Source: Streptomyces sp. ISL-100
GTDB lineage: Bacteria; Actinomycetota; Actinomycetes; Streptomycetales; Streptomycetaceae
NCBI RefSeq assembly: GCF_018614615.1
Contig: NZ_JAGGOK010000050.1
Location: 1-64,000 of the forward strand
Length of the DNA stretch: 64,000 nt
Direction: 5' to 3'
The notes beneath the pieces are model-generated. The model worked only from the letters and a program-made list of their open reading frames with translations. It did no database searches and was not told the origin of the DNA. Position numbers and translations under genes: made by a program. This document shows, one piece after another, positions 26,330 to 34,899 of the stretch. Each line of letters opens with the position of its first letter. Position 1 is the stretch's first letter.

Positions 26330-28737
26330 TTCGAGGAAGACGGCTCCCGCGCCTCCGGTGAGGGCGTCCCCTGCGGCGGCGCCCCCTGCGAGGGCGGCGT
26401 CTTCCACGTCTCTCGAATCTGCCGCATCTTCTGTGCCGTCCTGAGCCATGTGTGCTCCTTGTGTGTCCAGCGCAGTGGCCGAATCCCGTTCGCCAGGTCG
26501 AGCAGCGCGTGCGCCCGCACGTCACCGGCCTGCTGGGAGAGGCCCCGGTACGCCTCCTCCAGGCGTCTGCGCAGCCTGTTCTCGGTGAGGTCCTCGTCCT
26601 GGACGCGCTCACGCAGTTCCGCCAGCCGCCGCGCCCTGCCGGAGCCGTCCGGGCCGTCCGGACCGCCGGGAGCCCCGCAGACCCAGTCCAGGACGACCTC
26701 CCTGATGTGCGTCTCCAGCCGCAGCACCGCGTGCCGGTCCGTCAGTCCCTCTTCCTCCTGCAACTGCGTGACCCGGGCGAGCGCGGTGACGATCGACTCC
26801 AGGGGCGGCGGCGCGCCGTCCGGGGGCCGCCGGCCCGCCAGGATGCGTACGATCGCGGTCCGCGCGGCGGTGCGGTGCCGTGAGTCCTTGGGTACGTGTT
26901 CCAGGATGTCCAGCGCCTTCTCCCGCTCTTCCCGGGCGAGATGGATGCGGGCGAGCCCGAAGGCCGCGCTGCCCAGGGAGTGGTTACGGAGCCACACCGC
27001 CTCGTAGTAGTCCCTGGCGCGGCCCGGTTCGCCGAGCCGTTCGTGGCAGTAGCCGAGGGCGAGCTTCGGGGCGTACTCGCCGGGGAGCGAGTCGTATACG
27101 AGATCGAACTCCTCGCGGGCCTCGGCTATGCGGTCGTGGTCGAGGTGCAGCAGCCCGGTGTGCCAGCGCAGGCGCCAGTCGTGCGGGGCCATGGCGCCGA
27201 CGAGGCGAGTCGCGAGGTCGAGTTCGTGGCGGGCCCGCTTGTGGTGGTGAATGCGCCAATGGCTGCGGCGGGCGAATTCGCGGCGGGCCAGGTCCAGATG
27301 CAGGCGGCAGCGCAGCAGGTGCAGTTCCGGGGACGGCGTCCAGTCCGCGAGCAGTTGCAGCAGACCGGGTGCGTCGTACGAGATACGGGCGAGGGAGGCC
27401 GCGTGCGGGTCGTCGGGGTCCGCCTTGGGTACGGGCAGGCCGGCCGCGACCTCGTCGGGGGAGGGCCGGGCGGCGATCAGGGGGAGGCGGTGCGTGCCGT
27501 ACGCCCAGCGGTCGAGGGCGGGGGCCTGGCCGAGACCGCCGTCCAGGGCGGCCGACGCCGGTTCGAAGAGGCGGGAGGGCTCGAAGGTCTCCGTACCGAG
27601 CCGTAAGGAGCGAAGTTCGCGGATGACGCCGCGCAGCTGGAGCGACATCTCGGCAGCCGTGGCGAACCGTTTGCGCGGCTCCTCGTCGGTGGCGCGGGCG
27701 AGGGCGCGGTGCAGGGACTCGGCGCCGAGGCCGGGGGCCGGGTGGTGGGCGGAGTCGGCGAGCTCGCGCAGGGTCACGCCGACGCTGTAGAGGTCGGACT
27801 GGGGGTACGCCCGGCCGTCCTGCTCGACCTCGGGGCCCTGGTAATCGTCGGTGTACGGCCCGGGAGCCCCGAACTCCCGTACCCCGCCCACATCGATGAT
27901 CTTGATGCCGTCGCCGCAGTGCATGACGTTGGCCGGCTTCATGTCGCCGTACACCTTGCGCTCGTGCGTGTGCAGATAGCCGAGCGCGTCGAGGATCCGG
28001 ATTCCGTAACTGACGATGAACTCGTGCACGCGCGGCCCGGCGAACGGCTCCTCGTCGCGCGCGATCCGCTCTGCGATCTGGTGCAGCGCCATGCCGCCCG
28101 CGAACTCCATCACGATGTAGTCGGTGCCGGTGGGGCGGTGCGTCGCGTAGTTGATGACGCGGATGATGTCCTTGTGGTTGAGGTCGGTGAGGTGGCGGCG
28201 CTCGCGCAGCGCGACCTCGCGGGCCAGCGAACTGTGCGGGTTGCGCAGGCCTTTGAGGGCTACGGGCCGGTTGTAGAGCTGCGCGTCCTCGGCGAGATAT
28301 ACCCAGCCGAGTCCGCCGTGTGCGATGGGGCCGACGACTTGGTACTGGTCGGCGAGTACGTCGTCGCCGGACAGCTGGGGCTGGAGCGCGTACGGCGTAC
28401 CGCAGCTGCAGCGTCCCTCGGAGGTCACGACGCCGATGAGCTCAGTGCAGTCGGGATTGCCGCAGCGCATGACGTGGGAGGTGGGCTGGTCCTCGGCGGC
28501 CTCGACGAGGAGGGCGGGGTCGGGGACTTCGACGAGGGGCAGGTCCATGAGGCGGTCACCGGCGGGGGAGAGGACGAACTGGGCGGCGGAGGGCGTCTTC
28601 TGCGCCGCCGTCTTCGCCGCCGCTCCCGTCTCCACCTTCTTTGCGTCGTCGTCCACGGGCAGGCCGGTGAGATCGCAGAAGCCGGTTTCGGTGACCTGCC
28701 CTGTGCAGCCGGGGTGCGGACACGCCCTCGTATTCAT
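26326..28737 (-). CDS. PknG-like serine/threonine protein kinase with zinc-binding N-terminus and TPR C-terminus
   Basis: About 803 aa; ATG at 28737 overlaps the protease stop (ATGA). Order: Cys-rich N-terminus (CPHPGC..FC), a second zinc/rubredoxin-like cluster (CGNPDC, CSCG), a kinase domain (glycine loop VGPIAHGGLGWVY, VALK lysine, catalytic loop YGDMKPANVM, and DVG instead of DFG), then TPR-like helical repeats. The HRD-lacking catalytic loop and DxG motif are as in PknG of mycobacteria, a soluble kinase that controls glutamate metabolism. Here it is embedded with a protease, vWA, GlnX-like and binding-protein genes. Confidence 0.9.
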   Translation of the reverse strand: MNTRACPHPGCTGQVTETGFCDLTGLPVDDDAKKVETGAAAKTAAQKTPSAAQFVLSPAGDRLMDLPLVEVPDPALLVEAAEDQPTSHVMRCGNPDCTELIGVVTSEGRCSCGTPYALQPQLSGDDVLADQYQVVGPIAHGGLGWVYLAEDAQLYNRPVALKGLRNPHSSLAREVALRERRHLTDLNHKDIIRVINYATHRPTGTDYIVMEFAGGMALHQIAERIARDEEPFAGPRVHEFIVSYGIRILDALGYLHTHERKVYGDMKPANVMHCGDGIKIIDVGGVREFGAPGPYTDDYQGPEVEQDGRAYPQSDLYSVGVTLRELADSAHHPAPGLGAESLHRALARATDEEPRKRFATAAEMSLQLRGVIRELRSLRLGTETFEPSRLFEPASAALDGGLGQAPALDRWAYGTHRLPLIAARPSPDEVAAGLPVPKADPDDPHAASLARISYDAPGLLQLLADWTPSPELHLLRCRLHLDLARREFARRSHWRIHHHKRARHELDLATRLVGAMAPHDWRLRWHTGLLHLDHDRIAEAREEFDLVYDSLPGEYAPKLALGYCHERLGEPGRARDYYEAVWLRNHSLGSAAFGLARIHLAREEREKALDILEHVPKDSRHRTAARTAIVRILAGRRPPDGAPPPLESIVTALARVTQLQEEEGLTDRHAVLRLETHIREVVLDWVCGAPGGPDGPDGSGRARRLAELRERVQDEDLTENRLRRRLEEAYRGLSQQAGDVRAHALLDLANGIRPLRWTHKEHTWLRTAQKMRQIRETWKTPPSQGAPPQGTPSPEAREPSSSK

Positions 28738-30491
28738 CGCTGCCCCGTTTCGAGCGCCCTGCGGGCCTCCGTAACGAACCGCTCGACCGCCGCCTCCGCC
28801 ACGCTCAGCTCGCACGGCCCACCGGTCAGCAGCCGCTGCGCCTCCTGGTGCAGGGAGGCCGCCGCCTCGGTGATGCCGTGGGCGGCGAGGCGGGCCTGGT
28901 GACCGTCCAGGAGGCCGCGCAGGTCCTGGTGGCGGGCGAGCTGCCCGGTCAGTGTCCGGTGGGCGGTCTCCGCCTCCAACAGGGCTGTCTCCACGGTCCT
29001 TTCGACGTACGACAGCTTGACGAGGAAGCCGGTCGTGCCCTGCTGCGGATCGGCTTCGAGGCGCGCGGCCTTGAGCTCCAGGTCCGGGGCGTACCGGGGG
29101 ACGGACGGCAGCGGGCTGACGCAGGTCGCCGCCCGCCGGCGTAACTCCCGGGCGAGTTCCTCCGTACGGGCGAGAGCTGCGACGCGGCGGCCGATGCGCT
29201 CCAGCCAGTGCTGGGGACGCGTGGCCGGATCGAGGAGAAGTTCGTACGTACGGTGCAGGGCGGGCGAGTCGAGCTGGCGGAAGACGAGCAGGAGCCGCCC
29301 GCCGCGCCGTACGAGCGTGTGCAGCAGTTCGACCGTCTCCAGCGGCTGGAGGGCTTCGTCCACGCCGCGGGCCACGGTGGTCAGCGGCAGGGCTTCGGCG
29401 GCGATGCGCGCGGGCAGGGGCAGCAGCCCGGGGCCGTCGAGTGCCATGCCTTCGGCGATCTCCTCGGCGATCTGCGCGGGTGTCTTGCCGCCGACGTCGA
29501 GGGCGAGGTCGAGGCTGCCGGCGCGGGGGGAGGTGCCGGAGCGGTCGGGGGCGGAGGCGGCGACGGAGGTGCGGGGGGAGCGTTCGCGGTCGGCGAGGGT
29601 GAGGGTGCTGCGCAGGGCGAGGGCGGCGTCCTGGTCCTCGTCCCGTACGAAGGTGATCTCCACGTCGGCCAGGTCGTCCTCGGCCGCCAGCCAGCGGGTG
29701 AGCCAGCGCGCGAACCCGCGGTCGGGAGCGGGGCGGGGGGATGCGGGGCGGCCGGCGGACGCGGGGCCGGGGTCGGGTTCGTCGTGACCGGTGGTGAGGG
29801 TGGCCGGGACCGGGGGCCGGCCGCTCACGAAGCGCTCGCGCACGAGGTCGAGGTGCTTGACGATCGTGCCGGTCGGGATCATGTACCCGTGCCGGTAGTG
29901 CGCACCCTCGCGCTCGGAGTCGAGCTTGCTGACGACGATCCCGATGACGCGGCCGGTGCGGTTGTCGACGACGCCGGCGCCGCTGAAGCGCCGCATGAGG
30001 GTGTCGGCCTCCGTGACCGGATCGATCTGCACCCACTCGTCGCCGGGCCCGCCGGGGCCCTTGATGAGCGCTTCGGCCCACTTGCCGCCGGTGATGCGGG
30101 AGGGGTAGCCGGCGAAGTGGACTCGGCGGTTCCAGATGGTCGGCAGCCGGTGGAGCGTGGCGTGCGAGGCGACCGGCGGTGGCCCGTCGAGCTGGAGGAG
30201 TGCGAGATCGCCGGTGTGGTCGTCGGCGCGTGGGACCCAGTGCTTCGGTACGACGGTGGCGCGCAGGGCGCACGAATCGGCGCTTCCGGAGCCGGGGAAC
30301 TCGACCGTCACGGCAGGCTGGTGATCGTCGGTTCCGGCGATCCGGATGACATGTGCGCAGGTCAGGACGAGCCCGTCACCGAGCAGCACGCCCGCTCCGA
30401 GCACCTGGCCGCGCGGGTCGGCGGTGCGCAGCCGTACCCGCCAAGTTTCTTGATCCGTACGGAAGTTGGTCTCAGTATGTGGCGCCCCCAT
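28734..30491 (-). CDS. Trypsin-like serine protease with C-terminal helical domain
   Basis: About 585 aa from the ATG at 30491. The N-terminal about 210 residues form a trypsin-like fold with a visible triad: His47 (TCAHVI), Asp95 (TGDLALL) and Ser170 (RRFSGAGV). The usual Gly two residues before the Ser is Arg. No signal peptide, so it acts in the cytoplasm. The C-terminal about 330 residues are helical, with a conserved-looking VEITFVRDEDQDAALALR region and coiled-coil segments; function unknown. First gene of the kinase operon and divergent from the Trypco2-like gene, a pairing described for NTP-dependent conflict systems. Confidence 0.83.
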   Translation of the reverse strand: MGAPHTETNFRTDQETWRVRLRTADPRGQVLGAGVLLGDGLVLTCAHVIRIAGTDDHQPAVTVEFPGSGSADSCALRATVVPKHWVPRADDHTGDLALLQLDGPPPVASHATLHRLPTIWNRRVHFAGYPSRITGGKWAEALIKGPGGPGDEWVQIDPVTEADTLMRRFSGAGVVDNRTGRVIGIVVSKLDSEREGAHYRHGYMIPTGTIVKHLDLVRERFVSGRPPVPATLTTGHDEPDPGPASAGRPASPRPAPDRGFARWLTRWLAAEDDLADVEITFVRDEDQDAALALRSTLTLADRERSPRTSVAASAPDRSGTSPRAGSLDLALDVGGKTPAQIAEEIAEGMALDGPGLLPLPARIAAEALPLTTVARGVDEALQPLETVELLHTLVRRGGRLLLVFRQLDSPALHRTYELLLDPATRPQHWLERIGRRVAALARTEELARELRRRAATCVSPLPSVPRYAPDLELKAARLEADPQQGTTGFLVKLSYVERTVETALLEAETAHRTLTGQLARHQDLRGLLDGHQARLAAHGITEAAASLHQEAQRLLTGGPCELSVAEAAVERFVTEARRALETGQR

Positions 30492-30548
30492 GCTGTACCA
30501 GCGTAGTCGCAGCAGGTGACAATGGGGCCTTCGCTGCAGCGGGGGGAT

Positions 30549-30905
30549 GTGAGCAAGTTGAACGCGAACAACGTCAACTACACCGACGAGGCGACACAGG
30601 GTGCGGAACTGGCGGACGTGATCAGCCAGGTGCGGGCCGAACTGGAGGAGGCTCAGCGCCGGGGCAGGGAGAGTGGGCTGCGCTTCCGGGTGGAGCGGGT
30701 GAGCCTTGAATTCGCGGTCCAGGTCCGCCGCGAGACCGGTGGCAAGGGCGGCCTGCGGATTGGGGTGGTCACGGCGGACGTGGGCAGGACGACGGCCAGC
30801 GACACGACCCACCGCATCCAGGTGGAGCTGCAACCGCGCGGCCGGGACGGCGGCGGCCCGATCGACGTGGGCGGCGAAACGGACGACGGACTCGCGGACG
30901 ACTGA
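30549..30905 (+). CDS. Trypsin-co-occurring domain (Trypco2-like) protein
   Basis: About 118 aa from the GTG at 30549 (VSKLNANNVNY), preceded by a G-rich ribosome site. Helical N-terminus (ELADVISQVRAELEEAQRRG) followed by a beta-rich core (LRFRVERVSLEFAVQVRRE, GLRIGVVTADVG) and an acidic tail. The pattern matches small proteins that co-occur with trypsin-like proteases in actinobacterial conflict loci. It is divergent from such a protease gene 57 bp away. Confidence 0.75.
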   Translation: MSKLNANNVNYTDEATQGAELADVISQVRAELEEAQRRGRESGLRFRVERVSLEFAVQVRRETGGKGGLRIGVVTADVGRTTASDTTHRIQVELQPRGRDGGGPIDVGGETDDGLADD

Positions 30906-31052
30906 GCGAACCGAGTTGGTGGGACCTGCGGATCCTCTGTCTCGCGGGGCCGGGCTCATGCATAGTGGGTGCACTTGGCCACCGGCCACTGCCTACTGCC
31001 TACTGGCCGGCTGTTCGGGGCGATTCACGAGCTCGGGTGCGAGAAGGTCCAC

Positions 31053-32030
31053 ATGGTGTGCGAACGGTGCGGTGGCGGACGAAGGGGCGCGCTGCCGGGC
31101 ATGGTCTGCCCCGGCTGTGGGCCGGGCGCGGGCGACGGCCGGGTGGCGAGCGGGGCCTGGGTCGCCCGCGAGACCGTCGCGGGCCGTATCTCCACCCTCT
31201 CGCGCCCGCGAAAGGCGCTGCTGGCGACTGCGGTTGTCGTCGTACTGGCGGTACTCGTCACGTCGGCCGCGTTGCTGTCCGACACGGACGGCGACAGCGG
31301 CGGTGGGGGTGGCGCGGGCGGCCCGGCGGGCAACTCGGACGACCTGTCCCGCGGAGTACCGACCCGGATCGGTCCGACAGGGCCGCCCGACGCTGCCGCC
31401 ACGCCTTCGGACAGCGCACCCGCGAGCGGGAACCCGAGCAGCCCCGCCGCCACGTCCCGGCCCCCGGCGAAGAAGCCGAAGGCACCCGAGAAGCCCCCAC
31501 CCGCCCGGCACCCCTCCTACACGGCATGGGCGGGCCCCGGCTGCTCCTCCGGCTCCAGCCACTACGACGAGTCCGGCCGCTTCGAGAACGGCGACGCGGG
31601 CTGGTACACGGTCGAGTCCGGCGGCTACGAAGGCGGTTCCTGCGACGGCAGCTTCACCGCCGTGCCCATGTCGGGTGCCCCCGACAAGGACCGTGGCAAC
31701 ACCACGACCTGGTCCTGGCAGGTCGGCGACGGCTTCGACGAGTGCGCGCTGGCGGTGTACGTACCGAAGAGCCACCGCGACCTGGACGTCGCGGGCAACC
31801 CCACCTTCTACCGCCTGCTGGCCGACCCCGAGGACGAGGACTCGTCGTACGCGGCCTTCGCCGTCCGCCAGACCGCCCACCGGGGCAGCCTGGTGTCCGT
31901 CGGCAGCTACGAGGTGAAGGGAGACCGGTTCGCGGTCCAACTGATCGACCGGGGCCGCGACTGGGGCGACGAGGACCTGGTCGGCGCACACCACGCGGCG
32001 GCCCAGATGAAGATCACCTGCCGCACGTAA
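31053..32030 (+). CDS. Zinc-ribbon, single-helix membrane protein with extracytoplasmic beta domain
   Basis: About 325 aa from the ATG at 31053 (GAGAAGG upstream). Order: cytoplasmic Cys4 ribbon (CERCGG ... CPGCGPG), a membrane helix (about 54-75), a Gly/Pro/Ser-rich linker of about 80 residues, and a C-terminal domain with WYTVESGGYEGGSCDGSF and paired Cys residues, probably a secreted beta-sandwich. This is a common architecture for Streptomyces surface proteins of unknown role. Same strand as and just downstream of the Trypco2-like gene, so it may belong to that system. Confidence 0.8.
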   Translation: MVCERCGGGRRGALPGMVCPGCGPGAGDGRVASGAWVARETVAGRISTLSRPRKALLATAVVVVLAVLVTSAALLSDTDGDSGGGGGAGGPAGNSDDLSRGVPTRIGPTGPPDAAATPSDSAPASGNPSSPAATSRPPAKKPKAPEKPPPARHPSYTAWAGPGCSSGSSHYDESGRFENGDAGWYTVESGGYEGGSCDGSFTAVPMSGAPDKDRGNTTTWSWQVGDGFDECALAVYVPKSHRDLDVAGNPTFYRLLADPEDEDSSYAAFAVRQTAHRGSLVSVGSYEVKGDRFAVQLIDRGRDWGDEDLVGAHHAAAQMKITCRT

Positions 32031-32045
32031 GAGCCAGTGGCCGCC

Positions 32046-32498
32046 TCACACCGTTCCACCGGCGCTGAGGCTCCCGAAGTCGGGGAGGGAGAGCGAACCG
32101 TCTTCGGCGAGACGGAATCCCGGATTGTGCGCGATCTCCCAGGCGTGGCCGTCGGGGTCGGTGAAGACGCCGGCGTATCCGCCGTAGAAGGTCGTGGCGG
32201 CAGGCTTGGTGACGGTCGCTCCCGCCCGCTCCGCCGTGGCGACGAGTTCGTCGACCTCTGCGGGGCTCCGCACGTTGTGCGCGAGGGCGATACCGCCGAA
32301 GCCGCCCGCCCGGGAGTCCTCGATCCCGCAGTCGAGGGCGAGCTTGTCACGCCCCCAGAGGACCACGGCAAGGCCCCCCGCCTGGAAGAAGACGGTCTCC
32401 TCAACCTCCTGCCCGTGCCAGCCCAGACGCTCGTAGAACGCCCGGGCGCGCTTCACGTCGGCGACCCCGAGGGTGATCAGGCTGATGCGCTGTTCCAT
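32046..32498 (-). CDS. VOC family (glyoxalase/bleomycin resistance-like) protein
   Basis: 150 aa, complete VOC fold with two beta-alpha-beta-beta-beta units: MEQRISLITLGVADVKRARAFYERLGW and a second unit ending FTDPDGHAWEIAHNPGF. Metal-ligand positions are partly present. Its start lies next to the truncated end of a caspase/HSP90-like pseudogene, so the gene may have been brought here by the deletion. Substrate unknown. Confidence 0.9.
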   Translation of the reverse strand: MEQRISLITLGVADVKRARAFYERLGWHGQEVEETVFFQAGGLAVVLWGRDKLALDCGIEDSRAGGFGGIALAHNVRSPAEVDELVATAERAGATVTKPAATTFYGGYAGVFTDPDGHAWEIAHNPGFRLAEDGSLSLPDFGSLSAGGTV

Positions 32499-32571
32499 GG
32501 CCCGAAGCTATCCCGCGAGGAGAGGCGACACACTCCGCGACGCACTCGATGTGCACCCGGTTGAAGTCAGT

Positions 32572-33952
32572 GAAATAGCTCAGTACGCCGATGCCGAAAC
32601 GACTGTTCGGGTAGACATCGATTCCCTGTGCCCGCCAAGCCGCCAGTTCCTCGACGTACTCGGGAAGATCCGCGAACCGCATGCCCGCGTGGGAGAAGAC
32701 TTCACGGAGCTCCCGCTCTCCCATGCCGATGCCGTTGTCCACACACTCGATGTAGGCCCGGCCGTTCTCCTGACCCTGCACGAAAGAGATTTCACCGGCC
32801 CAGCCGACGGTGTATCCGGGGTACTTGTGTTTGGTGCGGAGGTATTTCGTGCGGGCGCCCCGGTAGCGGCACGCGTCCAGTGCGTTCTGATACAGCTCCC
32901 GGATCGCCAGTGCCGGGTCGCCGTACAGCTCCTTGCCCATCAGCAGCTCTTGGATGCGGTCGTCTGCCAGGCGGAAGCGCAGATCGGTCGACTCGTACAC
33001 CCGCTTGCCCTCAGGGGTGAGGGCCGCGCGGACCTGGTCGGCGGTGGCGTGTGCCGGGAGGTCTTCGAGCGGTTTCAGCTGTGGTTCGGTCTCGGGGAGT
33101 ACGTCGATGGTGCCGAGCGCCGTGTCCAGCGCGGCGGCCTGCTGCTGCAGAGCAAGCCCGATGGCGGGATGGCCGCAGATGGCGTGCAGCACGCGGGTGC
33201 GGCCACGCGGGTCCCACCGCGCCTTCTCGAGGGTCTCGTGAAGGCCTTCGAGGTCCACCGAGTAGCTGATGCCGACGTGATCGACGACCACGTCTCCCAT
33301 CATCGTGGGATCGATCGCCAGCCGGTGCGCGACCGTCAGCAACGCCACTACGAGCTGGTCCCGGACATCCTGTTCGTACTCCGAGGAACCGGCGAGCTGC
33401 CGCACCGGGCGGCCGGCACCGAGATCCGGTGAGGATTGCAGGACATGCAGCAGGGCGAGCAGGTTCCCGTGCTCGAACACCTCGGTGACGAGTTTGCCGG
33501 CGTTCGCCGAGGGAGCGGTTGCTTGGAACCCCGCCACCGGTGCCGTCAGCCCCGCCATCACGGTGTCGCACGGTTCGCAGGTGTCGCGCGGCTGCTGTCG
33601 GACGAGCCAGCGGTGAAACAGCCACCACGCGATCCCCGCGGCCCCGGCCGCGTCACCGGTGCCGGCGGCACGCGCGGCCCTGCGTACCAGCCGGGAATGG
33701 CCGGAGAAGAACTGCTCCGAAGAGCAGGAGCGTTTGTTCCGGCAGCGCCTCCTGGAAGAAGATCTCAACAGCCGACTCGATCTCGTCGCGGCCGGTCTGG
33801 TCCACGTCGTGGACATCGACCACGTACCCGTTCCTGTTCAGTGCCTCGGCCAGCTCGGACAGGTCGTTCTGGATGAACGGCAGATCCTTGATGCTTTCGT
33901 CCCGGTAGGACGGCACACCGATCAGCAGGGCGCGGAACGACGACTCACTCAT
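32572..33952 (-). pseudogene. Caspase-like / HSP90-type ATPase gene, frameshifted and truncated
   Basis: Reading from 33952: a caspase-like N-terminus (MSESSFRALLIGVPSYRD..., about 75 residues) runs to LLLF near 33723, then the frame breaks. The next frame resumes with FFSGHS, the caspase His motif, and continues through a helical region to a GHKL/HSP90-type ATPase with RELYQNALDACR, DNGIGMG and RFGIGVLSYF. Recognisable homology stops near 32572, whereas family members continue for several hundred residues. So there are two lesions: a shift of about 7 bp at a perfect hairpin (33712-33727) and loss of the 3' part. Intact relatives act in NLR-like conflict systems. A Pepco-like gene lies directly upstream. 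Confidence 0.8.
33712..33727 (-). other. Perfect hairpin CTGCTC-TTCG-GAGCAG at the frameshift
   Basis: On the coding strand the last in-frame codons of the caspase domain form a 6-bp stem with a TTCG loop, and the GGAGCAG forming loop end and right arm is the extra 7 bases that shift the frame. This is the signature expected of a template-switch (quasipalindrome) mutation. Confidence 0.6.
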
Positions 33953-33994
33953 GGCAGGCTCCCGTGGCGTCTGCTTGCCTGGTTACCTACTCGC

Positions 33995-34384
33995 CTACTC
34001 GCCAAAGGTCAGGGTGATTGCGCCTTTGGCTGCCATCTGGGCCGATGTGCCGATCAGTGTGATGCCGCCGCTCGCCGTCACCTCGAAGGAAACCTGCGCC
34101 TGACGCAGCGCCATGCCGCCCTCGGGCACGACGATGGTGCCGATCACCTGCTGCAGCCCGTTGACCGCACGCTGAAGGTTGTCCCGGAGCACCGCGACGG
34201 GGATGTCCCGTACGGAGCCGTTGTCAGCCTCCCCGGCCCGGCGACCGAAGATCCCTTTGTCGCCCGTCGAGTCCTTGGCCCCGGCCCCGGTCGACTCCGC
34301 GTCGTCGATCGAGACAAGGAACGACAACGTCTCCAAGAGGGTCTCGGTCGCTGCACCAGTGCTCGCCTGACCGTTGTCGAACAT
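33995..34384 (-). CDS. Pepco-like conflict-system partner protein
   Basis: 129 aa. Ser/Thr/Gly-rich beta-type protein with IVVPEGGMALRQAQVSFEVTASGGITLIGT near the C-terminus. It matches in size and position the small peptidase-co-occurring proteins encoded next to caspase-like genes in actinobacterial conflict loci. Same strand, 42 bp upstream of the broken caspase/ATPase gene. The open frame is intact although its partner is not. Family assignment is from memory of the pattern and is moderate. Confidence 0.65.
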   Translation of the reverse strand: MFDNGQASTGAATETLLETLSFLVSIDDAESTGAGAKDSTGDKGIFGRRAGEADNGSVRDIPVAVLRDNLQRAVNGLQQVIGTIVVPEGGMALRQAQVSFEVTASGGITLIGTSAQMAAKGAITLTFGE

Positions 34385-34508
34385 GGTCCCCCTGCGGGTG
34401 TCTGTGTTCCGGAACGGTCATCCTAGGAGCAACCTCCCGGGCGCACATGTAACTTGGCGTATCTGATGGCCACTGCGCGACGAAGATCGATGTCGACTTC
34501 GGAGAGCG

Positions 34509-34871
34509 ATGAGTACGGGGACCGGAGGATTCTCGGCGGGAGCCGAATCCATTGACGGACGTTCGCCCCTTCCTCAAGTGGCCAAGGTCGTCCAAGACTT
34601 CGCGCGGTTCGCGCAGGACCAGTACGCGGACATGGTGGCACTGTTGTCCGCGCTGTCCACCAGCCTGCAGTCCACCGGTAACGCCTATGTGGCAGCCGAC
34701 ACCGCGAGCGAAGCCGCGCAGGGCTACGGCCTCACGATCACCCTGCTCACGCTGCCCGTGGCCCTCCTCGCAGTCACGCGAGGAGGGCTACGGCCGTGGT
34801 GGTACGTCCCGCTCGTGATCACCGGCTTGGCCGCGTGGGGGCGGCTGACCGGGTTCCTGCCGACGGGATGA
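34509..34871 (+). CDS. Small helical membrane protein
   Basis: 120 aa. A long amphipathic helix (VVQDFARFAQDQYADMVALLSALSTSLQ, of WXG100-like appearance) is followed by two membrane helices (LTITLLTLPVALLAV and WYVPLVITGLAAWGRL). Divergent from the Pepco-like gene and so perhaps part of the same locus. No family recognised. Confidence 0.6.
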   Translation: MSTGTGGFSAGAESIDGRSPLPQVAKVVQDFARFAQDQYADMVALLSALSTSLQSTGNAYVAADTASEAAQGYGLTITLLTLPVALLAVTRGGLRPWWYVPLVITGLAAWGRLTGFLPTG

Positions 34872-34899
34872 CTACTGGCGATGGGACGGGGGGCTTTTC

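Noticed and set aside
26329..26449. Upstream ATG with AAGGAG for the vWA gene
   Set aside because: It would give a 124-bp overlap with the kinase, and the site sequence is accounted for by kinase codons. The GTGA junction matches the other junctions of the operon. Not excluded.
32401..32571. Extension of the caspase/ATPase frame past 32572 into the VOC gene
   Set aside because: The frame stays open, but homology ends and the sequence overlaps the intact VOC start, so it is treated as read-through of a truncated pseudogene.
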